Below, piece after piece: positions 34,876 through 43,271 of a DNA stretch of 59,011 nt. The notes under the pieces are model-generated. The model was given only the letters and a program-made list of their open reading frames with translations. It was not told where the DNA came from and made no database searches. Within the stretch, counting starts at the first letter, position 1. Every line of letters begins with the position of its first letter. The position numbers and the translations under genes were made by a program. The stretch is from CAZDAW01 sp964503685. Lineage in GTDB: Bacteria > Chloroflexota > Anaerolineae > Anaerolineales > Anaerolineaceae. The stretch covers positions 1 to 59,011 of the forward strand of contig CAZDAW010000009.1 in NCBI GenBank assembly GCA_964503685.1, in the 5' to 3' direction.

Positions 34876-36330
34876 ATGCCGTTTACGCCTGTGTTGAAAG
34901 TGCTCTCTGAGCAACAAATATACGATATTCACCAGGCCGCGCTGAAAATATTATGGGAGACGGGGGTATTAGTCAAAGCGCCCGAGGCACGCGCCTTGCT
35001 TCGTCAGGCTGGCGCTATCGTAGATGATGAAACGATGCTCTGCCGCATTCCTGGTTTCATTATCGAAGAGGCTCTCAAGCGCGCTCCGTCATCTTTTACT
35101 GTGTACGCACGGAATCCAAAATACAATGTAAACGTGTCAACCACTGCCCTGCATTATGAGCCAATGATCGGGCGGTTGAATTGTTTCGATTATGCTACCG
35201 GCAGCACACGACGTACAACACTGGAAGACGTCGGCCACCTGGTTAAAATTGCCGATGCTCTACCTGACTACCATTTGCTCCATTCCGGGGCAATCATGCC
35301 ACAGATCGAAGGGGTGCCAATCCGCGCCACGCACGTTAATGGCTACCTGGCTTCAGTGCGCAATTCGAGCAAGGTTATCAAAGCTACGTCCCGAGAACGA
35401 ATTCTGGCCGAAGACTGTTTGCGCATGGCAGCGCTGATCGCTGGGGGTGAAGACGAATTGAAGCGCAAACCCTTCACTTTTACAACAGACAATCCTGTCG
35501 CGCCGCTGCAACACGACCGCGACCAGATGGAGGGCGCCCTTCTCTACGCAAAATACGGCCTGCCCATCGACTTCACCAGCGAACCGCAGGCCGGGGCGAC
35601 TTCGCCGGTCACACTGGCTGGTCTGCTCGCCCAGCAGACCGCCGACATTATCAGCGGTATCGCCATCATCCAATTAGCGAATCCCGGCAACCCGGTCTGG
35701 TACGGCACCTGCGGTTCGATTATGGATATGAAAGTGGGACGCATCGCCATTGGCGCTATCGAAATGGGAATGATTAACGTGGCCAGCGCCCAGATAGCCC
35801 ATTTTTACAACATCCCCTGCCGGGGGACAGCGGCGGCAACTGATTCTAAATTGCTCGATATTCAGGCTGGTTACGAAAAATCGATGACACTCACGATGGC
35901 AGCGCTGGGCGGGGTAAATAAAATTTTCTACCCTGGCACGATGGAAGGGGCATTGACAGTGAGCAAGGAAAGTCTGGTCATCGACGCCGAAATGATCGGC
36001 GAATTGTACCGCGTGCTGGAAGGAATCGACATCAATAAAGATACCTTGGCGCTCGACGTGATCGCCAGAGTCGGGCCAGGTGGACATTATTTAGGCCAGC
36101 GCCATACAATGCAGTTCCTCAAGAAGGAACAGTACATCCCGCCGCTGGCAGACCGGCAGACGCGTGAAAAATGGGAGAAGGATGGTTCTCGCAGCGCGCT
36201 GGAGCGCGCTCATGACATGGTCGAAAAGATCATCGCCGAACACAAACCTGACCCGCTGGATTCAAAAATTGAAGCCGAAATGGAACGCATCGTACGCGAG
36301 GTCGAGGAACGCGAGGCTAAACGAAAGTAA
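34876..36330 (+). CDS. MttB-superfamily corrinoid methyltransferase, non-pyrrolysine
   Basis: A 484-residue member of the trimethylamine methyltransferase (MttB) superfamily. These proteins move a methyl group from a methylated amine to the cobalt of a corrinoid protein. Archaeal MttB uses an in-frame TAG for pyrrolysine, whereas many bacterial relatives (such as MtgB, for glycine betaine) lack it. This gene is open without internal TAG and ends in TAA, so it belongs to the latter group. Family phrases seen are RAPSSFTVYARNP near 75, TSEPQAGATSPVTLAG near 235 and DSKLLDIQAGYEKSM near 325. GGAGG lies just before the ATG. The likely substrate is a quaternary amine or betaine-like compound, unproven. 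Confidence 0.9.
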   Translation: MPFTPVLKVLSEQQIYDIHQAALKILWETGVLVKAPEARALLRQAGAIVDDETMLCRIPGFIIEEALKRAPSSFTVYARNPKYNVNVSTTALHYEPMIGRLNCFDYATGSTRRTTLEDVGHLVKIADALPDYHLLHSGAIMPQIEGVPIRATHVNGYLASVRNSSKVIKATSRERILAEDCLRMAALIAGGEDELKRKPFTFTTDNPVAPLQHDRDQMEGALLYAKYGLPIDFTSEPQAGATSPVTLAGLLAQQTADIISGIAIIQLANPGNPVWYGTCGSIMDMKVGRIAIGAIEMGMINVASAQIAHFYNIPCRGTAAATDSKLLDIQAGYEKSMTLTMAALGGVNKIFYPGTMEGALTVSKESLVIDAEMIGELYRVLEGIDINKDTLALDVIARVGPGGHYLGQRHTMQFLKKEQYIPPLADRQTREKWEKDGSRSALERAHDMVEKIIAEHKPDPLDSKIEAEMERIVREVEEREAKRK

Positions 36331-36408
36331 ATCCAAACGGATGTTTACGAGCGCTGATGAAGCAGGCCGAATCATCTGTTTTTTTGAAGCAAAACACGAG
36401 GACCGCTT

Positions 36409-37419
36409 ATGGCAGACATCGAATTTCTTTACCTGAATCAGGCTGACATCCGCGCCACAGGTATCAGTATGCCAGTCGTCATGGAAGCTGTGGAAGACGC
36501 GTTTGTGCTGCATCATAAAGGCGAAACCAATTTGCCGTTCAAGACAGTTCTGGATCTGGATGAACGCGAACGCGGACGGGGCAATGCTATGCCCGCTTAT
36601 GTCGCCGGGCCGTACGAAGTATTTGGCATCAAATGGATCGCCGGCTTCCCCAAGAATCCAATGAAATTTGGGCTGCCCCGCGCCACTGGATTGATCGTGC
36701 TAAACGATTCGTGGAAAGGTATTCCCCTGGCGGTGATGGATTGCACCCTGCTCAGCGCCATGCGAACTGGCGCGGTAACCGGCGTGGGGGCGAAATACTT
36801 GGCGCGCAAGGGATCTGAAACCGTTGCCATGATCGGAGCGGGCGTACAGGCGCGGACGCAGATCAAGGCGCTCAAGGCTGCCCTGCCCAATCTGAAAGAA
36901 GTGCGAGCGTACGATATTCGCCAGGAAACCGCCGAACAATTCGCAGCCGAAGTCAATGAGAAAATGGGGCTCAAAGCAAAAGCCGTGAAGACTGCTGAAG
37001 CCGCAGTGCGCGATGCTGATGTGGTAATAACTGTCACCGTAGCCGACGAACCAATTGTCAAAGACGCCTGGATGAAAAAAGGCAGCTTCTTTTCAGCAGT
37101 CGGCTCATATCAAGAAGAGGAATTCGATGTCGTCTCAAATTCAGATAAAGTGGTTGTAGATGGATTAGAACACGTTATGCATCGAGTAACTCCAGTAATC
37201 GCCCTGATGGTACAAAAAGGGCTGATTAAAAGGGAAGAGGTTATCGAATTAGGTGAGATTTTATGCAAGGAGAAACCTGGCAGGCAAAGCGAAGACGAGC
37301 GAGTCTTCTTCTCCCCAATAGGAATGGGTACGGAAGATATCTGTGTAGCATATAAAGTGTATAAAATGGCGATTGAAAAGGGCATCGGTAAAAAATTAAG
37401 TTTGTTTGGTGAGGCATAA
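36409..37419 (+). CDS. Ornithine cyclodeaminase / mu-crystallin family protein
   Basis: A 336-residue NAD(P)-binding protein. The Rossmann loop AMIGAGVQARTQI is at about 140-152, with the family's Lys in FGIKWIAGFP near 75 and VVVDGLEHV near 244. Members include ornithine cyclodeaminase (ornithine to proline), alanine dehydrogenase and imine reductases. Placement between two methyltransferase genes suggests it handles the demethylated amino compound or an imine, which points to an N-methylated amino acid as the pathway substrate. That is inference. It begins 78 bases after the MttB-like gene. Confidence 0.87.
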   Translation: MADIEFLYLNQADIRATGISMPVVMEAVEDAFVLHHKGETNLPFKTVLDLDERERGRGNAMPAYVAGPYEVFGIKWIAGFPKNPMKFGLPRATGLIVLNDSWKGIPLAVMDCTLLSAMRTGAVTGVGAKYLARKGSETVAMIGAGVQARTQIKALKAALPNLKEVRAYDIRQETAEQFAAEVNEKMGLKAKAVKTAEAAVRDADVVITVTVADEPIVKDAWMKKGSFFSAVGSYQEEEFDVVSNSDKVVVDGLEHVMHRVTPVIALMVQKGLIKREEVIELGEILCKEKPGRQSEDERVFFSPIGMGTEDICVAYKVYKMAIEKGIGKKLSLFGEA

Positions 37420-37445
37420 TTTCCACTACTCAGAAGGAGATTCCC

Positions 37446-38105
37446 ATGACAACAGAAGCGATTATTGCCAAGATGCAGGCAAGTATTGAGCAGTATGACG
37501 CCGACGCCGCTATGGCCGCGGCGAAAGAAGCGGTCGCCTCCGGATTGGACCTCGCCAGGGCATTGGAAGAAGGCTTTGCCGAACCAATTCGCAAGATCGG
37601 AGAAGCCTTTGAACGGATGGACGTCTTTCTTCCTGAGTTGGTCATGGCTGCCAACGCCATGAAAGCCGGGGTAGAAGTGCTGGAAGAAGCAATGAAAGAG
37701 GCGGGAAAAACCTTTCACAAAAAAGGCGTGATCGTTCTGGGCACCGTCGAAGGCGACATACACGATATCGGCAAGACGGTTGTAGGGGCCATGCTGCAAT
37801 CCAATGGATATGAAGTGATCGACCTGGGCGTCGAAGTTCCTGCGCCGCGCTTCATTCAGGCGGCGCAGGAAGCGAAAGCTAACGTAATTGCCATGTCAGC
37901 GCTGCTTTCGACAACCATGCTTTACCAACGTGACGTGATGGAACTGATTAAGAACAAAGGCATGGCAGGCAAGTATTTTGTGATAGTTGGCGGCGCCCCT
38001 GTGACGCAAAAATGGGCCGAAGAAATCGGCGCCAACGCCTACGCTCGCGATGCAGTTGAGGCCGTGCGCGTACTCGACCAACACGCAAAGGAGTGGGCGC
38101 AATGA
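37446..38105 (+). CDS. Methyltransferase cognate corrinoid protein (MtbC/MttC-like)
   Basis: A 219-residue B12-binding protein. Residues about 1-90 form the helical cap; the Rossmann-like B12 domain follows. The cobalt-ligand motif is EGDIHDIGKT, Asp104-x-His106-x-x-Gly109, and the supporting MSALLSTTM (near 159) and VIVGGAPV (near 185) are intact. It receives a methyl group from the MttB-like or MtmB-like enzyme and would pass it on to a methyl acceptor enzyme not encoded here. GAAGGAG precedes the ATG. Its stop overlaps the MtmB-like start (ATGA), strong evidence that the two act together. Confidence 0.95.
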   Translation: MTTEAIIAKMQASIEQYDADAAMAAAKEAVASGLDLARALEEGFAEPIRKIGEAFERMDVFLPELVMAANAMKAGVEVLEEAMKEAGKTFHKKGVIVLGTVEGDIHDIGKTVVGAMLQSNGYEVIDLGVEVPAPRFIQAAQEAKANVIAMSALLSTTMLYQRDVMELIKNKGMAGKYFVIVGGAPVTQKWAEEIGANAYARDAVEAVRVLDQHAKEWAQ

Positions 38106-39466
38106 ACTTTAAAGAAATTGCCAAACGAGCAGAATCAGGCTTACTGATCGAGGCCAACGACTTTTTGATGCAACGCGTCTCAGCTAACGTGATGAAGCTG
38201 CAGAAAGAATTCAACGTCAAATGGGACGGAAAATCATTAATAAATCTGGATGACAGTCTGGCCGACCGCTGCTGGCAGGCTGGCAAAGAACTGCTTCTGC
38301 GCAGTGGGCTATATTCAATGAACAGCCGGCGGGTGATCGAATTTAGCCGCGAAGAGGTAGATTTTGCATTGAGCAACTTAAGCGGTAAAGTACGCATGGG
38401 CGAAGGAAAAGACGCCGTTGTCTGCCATCACCGCGACGTAGAAGACCTTCGTCCGCCGTTCACCTTCATTGGCCCATTCAACGCCGACACGCACGAAGAC
38501 ATGTTCGTCCATCTCAACGAAGCCTTTGCACAGGAACGCATCATTAATTGTCTGTTCCTGCCTGGCTACCTCAAGGAACTTGACGGGCAAATGATCCGCC
38601 CTAATTCAGGGCTTTCTACCCGAGCAGCCATGCTTTACGGCCAGTGGACGCGTGAAGCCTTGCGCCGCGCAGGACGGCCTGGTATGCCCGTTTGTGGGCA
38701 TGCCGTGATGGCTGTAAACGACATCGCCTGCACGAACGAGGAATGGGGCTTACGGAAAACTGATCCACGCGCCATGGTTCTGCTTTCAGAACTACAGGTG
38801 GATGATATCACCCTGGCGCGCCAGGGTTATTACATTTCTTACGGCGCGCCGCTTTACATGGCGCATACTCCACTGGTGGGCGGATATGGCGGCGGGCCAG
38901 ACGGTGCAGCGATCATCGCAGTTGCTTCGTTTATCGCCTCAACCATGCTGGGCGCTGAAATCTGTCATATCGGCCCCCAGCACATTAAATACAAAACGCA
39001 GACTAACAATCATTCGCTCTTCTTGGGCAGCCTCGCCAATCAAGCGACTAACCGCAACAGCCGCATCATCACTACTACCAGCCATACCACCGCCGGCCGC
39101 ACCGGATCGGAACAATATGCCTATGAATTTTCCACACTGGAATTGGCTGTGGTGACCGGCGGCAGCAACGTCAGCGGGCCACGCCCGGCTGAGCCGCTGG
39201 GTTTTAACAACGTCAGTCCCTTGATGGGTCGCTTGTTCGGTGAAGTCGCCCACGCGGCCGCCAGGTTGACCCGCGAAGAAGCAGCGCCGATCATTGAAGC
39301 CCTTTATGAGAAATATAAAGATAACATGCTGCTGGCTACCGCGCCCAAAGGTCAACCCTTCGAAGAACTATTCAATCTCAAAACCCTGACCCCCACACCG
39401 GAACATCAGGCGGTTTACGACAAAGTCAAAGAAGAACTGATCCGATTAGGAATCCCACTTATATAG
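38102..39466 (+). CDS. MtmB-like monomethylamine methyltransferase homologue with Cys at the pyrrolysine site
   Basis: A 454-residue protein alignable to archaeal monomethylamine methyltransferase MtmB from end to end. The end region (LLATAPKGQPFEELFN, then LTPTPEHQAVYDKVKEEL) follows the MtmB pattern. The archaeal sequence around its pyrrolysine is RPGMGV-Pyl-GPE; here it is RPGMPVCGHA, so Cys198 (codon TGT at 38693-38695) takes that place. Pyrrolysine is thought to hold the amine for attack by cobalt, so this enzyme must differ in mechanism or substrate. The ATG at 38102 has AAGGAG eight bases upstream and overlaps the corrinoid gene stop. It ends in TAG, used here as an ordinary stop. Confidence 0.88.
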   Translation: MNFKEIAKRAESGLLIEANDFLMQRVSANVMKLQKEFNVKWDGKSLINLDDSLADRCWQAGKELLLRSGLYSMNSRRVIEFSREEVDFALSNLSGKVRMGEGKDAVVCHHRDVEDLRPPFTFIGPFNADTHEDMFVHLNEAFAQERIINCLFLPGYLKELDGQMIRPNSGLSTRAAMLYGQWTREALRRAGRPGMPVCGHAVMAVNDIACTNEEWGLRKTDPRAMVLLSELQVDDITLARQGYYISYGAPLYMAHTPLVGGYGGGPDGAAIIAVASFIASTMLGAEICHIGPQHIKYKTQTNNHSLFLGSLANQATNRNSRIITTTSHTTAGRTGSEQYAYEFSTLELAVVTGGSNVSGPRPAEPLGFNNVSPLMGRLFGEVAHAAARLTREEAAPIIEALYEKYKDNMLLATAPKGQPFEELFNLKTLTPTPEHQAVYDKVKEELIRLGIPLI

Positions 39467-39479
39467 GTGCAAAAAAACA

Positions 39480-39896
39480 ATGCCGAAACGATTAGAAATT
39501 ATTGCAGAAAAATGCACTGAATGCCGAACGTGTTTGATGAAATGCTCTTTCGTTCACTTCACAGTCTATAATCCGAACAAGGGAGGAATTCAGATCACAC
39601 CCAACTGGCCAGACTTACCCCAAATACACCTGTGCCGGCAATGCGCCGACCCTGCCTGTTATCTGGCTTGTCCGAACGAGGCAATGGAAATCTCCGCAGA
39701 AGGCGTCGTTAAAATCATCTATGAAAACTGTATCGGCTGCGGGTTATGCGCAGACGCCTGCCCCTACGATGGCGTGTGGCTCGATCCATTAACGAATATC
39801 GCCGTCAAATGCGATACCTGCGAAGGACGCTTCGAATGCGTGGCAGATTGTTTTGCAGGCGCATTAAGCATCCATGATGATCAGGCAGGAGGTTAG
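39480..39896 (+). CDS. Ferredoxin-like protein with four 4Fe-4S motifs
   Basis: A 138-residue electron carrier related to the beta subunits of DMSO reductase-like enzymes (HycB/YdhY). Sixteen cysteines occur in four groups: CTECRTCLMKC near 12, CRQCADPACYLAC near 51, CIGCGLCADAC near 86 and CDTCEGRFECVADC near 109. It lies two bases before the oxidoreductase gene and is its probable redox partner, as in AorA-AorB pairs. It could also feed electrons to the corrinoid protein, which needs low-potential reduction; this is speculation. Confidence 0.92.
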   Translation: MPKRLEIIAEKCTECRTCLMKCSFVHFTVYNPNKGGIQITPNWPDLPQIHLCRQCADPACYLACPNEAMEISAEGVVKIIYENCIGCGLCADACPYDGVWLDPLTNIAVKCDTCEGRFECVADCFAGALSIHDDQAGG

Positions 39897-39898
39897 CC

Positions 39899-41725
39899 AT
39901 GTTGGATTGCTATGCGAAAAAGATTTTACGGGTCAACCTGACCACCCGGCATTTCACCGAAGAAACCCTCAGCGACGATTTCATTAAACGCTGGATCGGC
40001 GGAATGGGTTTTGGCGTACGGTGGCTTACCCAGGAAGTGGATGCAAAAATTGACGCCCTCGACCCGGCCAACAAGATCTACATTTGCGTCGGACCGCTGA
40101 CCGGAACCCCCGCCCCGCTATTTGCCCAGACTTGCATCGTCACCAAGTCGCCGCTAACGACGGGCGTCTTGAACACTTATGCGGGCGGTTTTCTAAGCGC
40201 AGCCATCAAAGCCGCAGGTTACGACGCTCTGGTCATCGAAGGTAAGGCCGATGAACTGGTCTATCTTCGGATCACCCCGAAAGAGAAAGCTATCATCAAT
40301 TGCCCAGAATTGAAAGGGAAATCGGCGCGCGAGACAGAAGAGCACATCAAAGCCGCCGCCCAACGCAGCGATCTGCACACCCTGGCAATTGGTCTGGCCG
40401 GCGAGAACAGGGTACGCTACGCAGCAGGAATGACAGAAACGCGCGCCTTCGGGCGCGGCGGCGCCGGGGCCGTGATGGGTTCGAAAAACCTGAAAGGCAT
40501 CGGTATTGCTGGCATCAACGACGTCAGGGTTGCCTCGCCTGAAACTTTCCCGGCGGCGGTCAACGCCGCGTACGCCGCGCTGCGCGAAGATCTTACCCAT
40601 CCCTGGAGCACCATCGGATCGTTCGGACGCGCTGGCACCTGTGAAGGCATCAGCGAACTCAGCGCCATTCACGCCCTGGCGACAAAGCACGCGCGCCTGT
40701 CTTCTTTCGAAAAAGCCGAGGAATTGACCGGTGAGGCTTTCATCAAAGCTTATCCTACACGAATCGTCGCCTGCAACGGCTGTCAGATACATTGCGGTAT
40801 GCTGCGCAGACCCGTAAAGACCAAATGGGGTGAAATATGGACGCGCGGCCCGGAATACGAATCGGTGTATTCGCTCGGCACGCTATGCTTCAACGGCGAC
40901 CGGGACATGCTCCTGAAAGCCAATGACCAATCCGAAAACTACGGAATGGATACCCTCTCGCTTGGGGTTTGTGTGGCTTTTGCAATGGAATGCGCCGAGC
41001 GCGGCATTCTGCCGCGGAATATTCTGGGCGACGACGTGAGTCTGGAATTCGGCAACCCCGACGCCACCATCAAATTGATCGACATGATCGCCCGCCGCGA
41101 GGGATTGGGAGATATTCTGGCCGAAGGGACCCGCATCGCGGCGCAAAAAATCGGGCGCGGTTCTGAGCGTTTTGCCCTCAACGTCAAAGGCATGGAATTT
41201 GCAGCCTGGATGCCTCAACGAATGTTCGGTATTGCCTCGACTTTTGCCACCTCGAACCGGGGTGCGTGCCATAAACGCGCTCCCATCGGCCCCGAACTGG
41301 CAGGTTTCGTACCCATGGATCAAATGGAAGGACGAGCTGCCCTCGTCGCCGAAATTCAAAATAATGTGAACGCCCTTTTTACCCTGGTGGGTTGCAGCTT
41401 CGCCAATATGGGCATGCCAAATTCCGTTTTCCTGGAATTGCTCAAAGCCGCATCAGGCATTGAGATGAACGAAACAGAATACATCCGTCTGGGCGAGGCA
41501 ATCTGGAATCTGGAACGCCTCTACAATATGGATGCCGGCATCAACGGTAGTGAAGACAAATTGCCGGATATTTGCTACGAAAAGCCGGAAGATTTTCCGG
41601 AAAACATAAAGAATCTGACACGCGAAGATTTTGCCCTTATGCTGAATGAGTATTATGCTGTGCGCGGCTGGGATGCCCAGGGACGCCCGACCGTTGAACG
41701 GCTGACAGCACTAGGACTTGCATAA
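39899..41725 (+). CDS. Aldehyde:ferredoxin oxidoreductase family tungsten/molybdenum enzyme
   Basis: A 608-residue enzyme of the AOR family, which holds a tungsto- or molybdopterin pair and one 4Fe-4S cluster and oxidises aldehydes to acids with ferredoxin, or the reverse. The cluster ligands are Cys292, Cys295 and Cys299 (CNGCQIHCG) and Cys499 (LVGCSFANMG), matching the spacing of Pyrococcus AOR. The N-terminal cofactor domain has GGMGFGVRWL and KSPLTTGVLNTYAGG, the latter near 84. The exact aldehyde, or another substrate as in YdhV-type members, is unknown. It forms a tight set with the preceding ferredoxin and the following MoaD-like gene. Confidence 0.93.
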   Translation: MLDCYAKKILRVNLTTRHFTEETLSDDFIKRWIGGMGFGVRWLTQEVDAKIDALDPANKIYICVGPLTGTPAPLFAQTCIVTKSPLTTGVLNTYAGGFLSAAIKAAGYDALVIEGKADELVYLRITPKEKAIINCPELKGKSARETEEHIKAAAQRSDLHTLAIGLAGENRVRYAAGMTETRAFGRGGAGAVMGSKNLKGIGIAGINDVRVASPETFPAAVNAAYAALREDLTHPWSTIGSFGRAGTCEGISELSAIHALATKHARLSSFEKAEELTGEAFIKAYPTRIVACNGCQIHCGMLRRPVKTKWGEIWTRGPEYESVYSLGTLCFNGDRDMLLKANDQSENYGMDTLSLGVCVAFAMECAERGILPRNILGDDVSLEFGNPDATIKLIDMIARREGLGDILAEGTRIAAQKIGRGSERFALNVKGMEFAAWMPQRMFGIASTFATSNRGACHKRAPIGPELAGFVPMDQMEGRAALVAEIQNNVNALFTLVGCSFANMGMPNSVFLELLKAASGIEMNETEYIRLGEAIWNLERLYNMDAGINGSEDKLPDICYEKPEDFPENIKNLTREDFALMLNEYYAVRGWDAQGRPTVERLTALGLA

Positions 41726-41734
41726 AAGGTATCA

Positions 41735-42022
41735 ATGAAAATTACAGCGCGATTTTTCGGACCATTCCACAGCCTTGCCGGAGTACAAACCATGACCCTC
41801 GCTCTTGATGAGGGCGCTTCACTGAACGATCTGTTCCCTATTTTGCAAAACCAGTTGCCTGAGGCATTCACCGAAAAGGTCATCGCGCCAATAAAAAATG
41901 ACCGGAAATCCCTTGGAATTCTGCTGGTAAATATGGCTCACATTAAAAATCCTGACGAACTGGAGCACAGCCTGGCAGACGGCGATATTGTCACCTTCGT
42001 CCCTCCGATGAATGGCGGATGA
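41735..42022 (+). CDS. MoaD/ThiS family sulfur carrier protein
   Basis: A 95-residue ubiquitin-like protein ending in the Gly-Gly tail needed for activation and sulfur transfer (PPMNGG). MoaD proteins give sulfur to the dithiolene of molybdopterin, and a copy beside an AOR gene is a common arrangement for tungsten enzymes. It begins ten bases after the oxidoreductase stop. The middle of the protein (SLGILLVNMAHIKNPDEL) has the family pattern. Confidence 0.88.
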   Translation: MKITARFFGPFHSLAGVQTMTLALDEGASLNDLFPILQNQLPEAFTEKVIAPIKNDRKSLGILLVNMAHIKNPDELEHSLADGDIVTFVPPMNGG

Positions 42023-42052
42023 GGGCCTGTTTTTATTCGTAATGTGATTAAA

Positions 42053-43048
42053 ATGCAAACGATCAGGAATAATCATTTATCAGCAGATGCAAAGGATATA
42101 GTAGTCTTGAATAATAAAATCATTTTGTCAGCCGGCAATATTCGTTTGGGACAGGGAGAGTTGTGGGCGTTAACTGCGGCGTTTGCCTACGCATTGGACA
42201 ATGTGCTGGTATCGTCAGCAGTACGCGGCCACGACGTAAACAATATCCTGGGAGTCATCGTCCGCCAGTCGCCTGGTTTGATTTTTGCTCTGTTCATGTG
42301 CCTCTCCCTGCGCAAACGGAATCCATCCGCTGTTTCGGTTTTTTCGAACTGGCGATTTATTGCCGCGTTAGCCGCCTATGGCGTGTTGACCTTTGTGATT
42401 GCCAACCCGATGCTCTTTGCCGCTTTTCAAGCAGGCGGCGTACTGGTGGTAACACCCTTGACCAGCACCCAGGCTCTGTGGGGAGCCATCATCGCCGTCA
42501 TCGTCTTACGCGAGCCATTGAACCGGAAGATGGTACTGGGAATGATTGTCAGCATTATCGGCGTCACTTTGCTCTCTTACGGACGGGCCGGCGCAGCAGA
42601 CCTCGCCGCGAACTGGTGGATCGCCATTCCCATGGCGCTGGGAACAGCGTTCTGCTGGTCTCTTTCGGGAGTACTGATCACCTATACCATGCGCCACGGC
42701 GTGGATCGCTTTCAGGCGTTGGCTGTTGCCTTGATTATCGGATTGGGACTTTTAACCACTTACCTGTTGGTATCAGGAAACATTGGTCTCTTCGTCAGCA
42801 CACCGATAGAAATTACCTTCAAGTTGCTATTTGCCGGGCTGTTCAGTATGTTAGCCATCGTCGGTGTGGCGTCGGCGCTATCGCACACAACGGTAGCCAG
42901 CGCCAGCACATTGAGTTCGCTGCAATCAGGTATCGCTCCATTGATAGCCTGCTTATTCTTCGGCGAGCAGATTACCTTTTTAAGCGGATTAGGCGTTGTG
43001 ATCATATTGGCAGGCGTTATTACCGTTCAACAAGCGCGATTGAAATAG
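42053..43048 (+). CDS. EamA/DMT family transporter
   Basis: A ten-helix drug/metabolite transporter of about 330 residues made of two EamA repeats, about residues 30-165 and 180-325. Each repeat ends with a typical phrase: ALWGAIIAVIVLREPLNRK and LIACLFFGEQITFLSG. Such carriers move amino acids, metabolites or drugs. As the last gene of the methyltransferase cluster it may import the methylated substrate or export a product. The start is uncertain: ATG 42053, or GTG 42044; neither has a strong ribosome site. The N-terminal 35 residues before the first helix are unusually long. Confidence 0.85.
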   Translation: MQTIRNNHLSADAKDIVVLNNKIILSAGNIRLGQGELWALTAAFAYALDNVLVSSAVRGHDVNNILGVIVRQSPGLIFALFMCLSLRKRNPSAVSVFSNWRFIAALAAYGVLTFVIANPMLFAAFQAGGVLVVTPLTSTQALWGAIIAVIVLREPLNRKMVLGMIVSIIGVTLLSYGRAGAADLAANWWIAIPMALGTAFCWSLSGVLITYTMRHGVDRFQALAVALIIGLGLLTTYLLVSGNIGLFVSTPIEITFKLLFAGLFSMLAIVGVASALSHTTVASASTLSSLQSGIAPLIACLFFGEQITFLSGLGVVIILAGVITVQQARLK

Positions 43049-43189
43049 ATGTATTTTAGGTATGAAGCCATGTTTTATTTGAAGGCAAACATCAAAGAAA
43101 AATATATACGGTTTATTTGATACGAAAGGTACTTGATGTGCGTTTGAATACAATACGATAATATTAGAAACATATAACGAACAAAAACA

Positions 43190-43233
43190 TTTACAAAAAA
43201 AGCTTTATCCTGTATACTGCTGGTAATTACCAG
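43190..43233 (+). promoter_or_regulatory. HPr promoter with GntR/UTRA operator
   Basis: TTTACA (43190-43195), a 17-base spacer and TATACT (43213-43218) make a strong housekeeping promoter. Immediately downstream is the perfect palindrome CTGGTAATTACCAG (43220-43233). Its core GGTAATTACC is repeated, with one change, next to the promoter of the locus regulator at 45748-45757. The position over the transcription start implies repression. Confidence 0.8.
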
Positions 43234-43271
43234 TAATAACAAGAGATATATAATTAGAAAGGATGTTATTT

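Noticed and set aside
39464..39484. Possible amber read-through (pyrrolysine) at the TAG ending the MtmB-like gene
   Set aside because: The TAG follows the normal C-terminal end of the family. Read-through would add only about 17 residues and overlap the ferredoxin gene. TAG also ends several unrelated genes here (ferredoxin, IIC-IID, dehydrogenase).
40193..40792. 199-residue minus-strand open frame inside the AOR gene
   Set aside because: Antisense to conserved AOR sequence and without homology signs.
42163..43059. 298-residue plus-strand open frame overlapping the EamA carrier in another frame
   Set aside because: Arginine- and histidine-rich with no membrane segments; the other frame has ten helices and family motifs.
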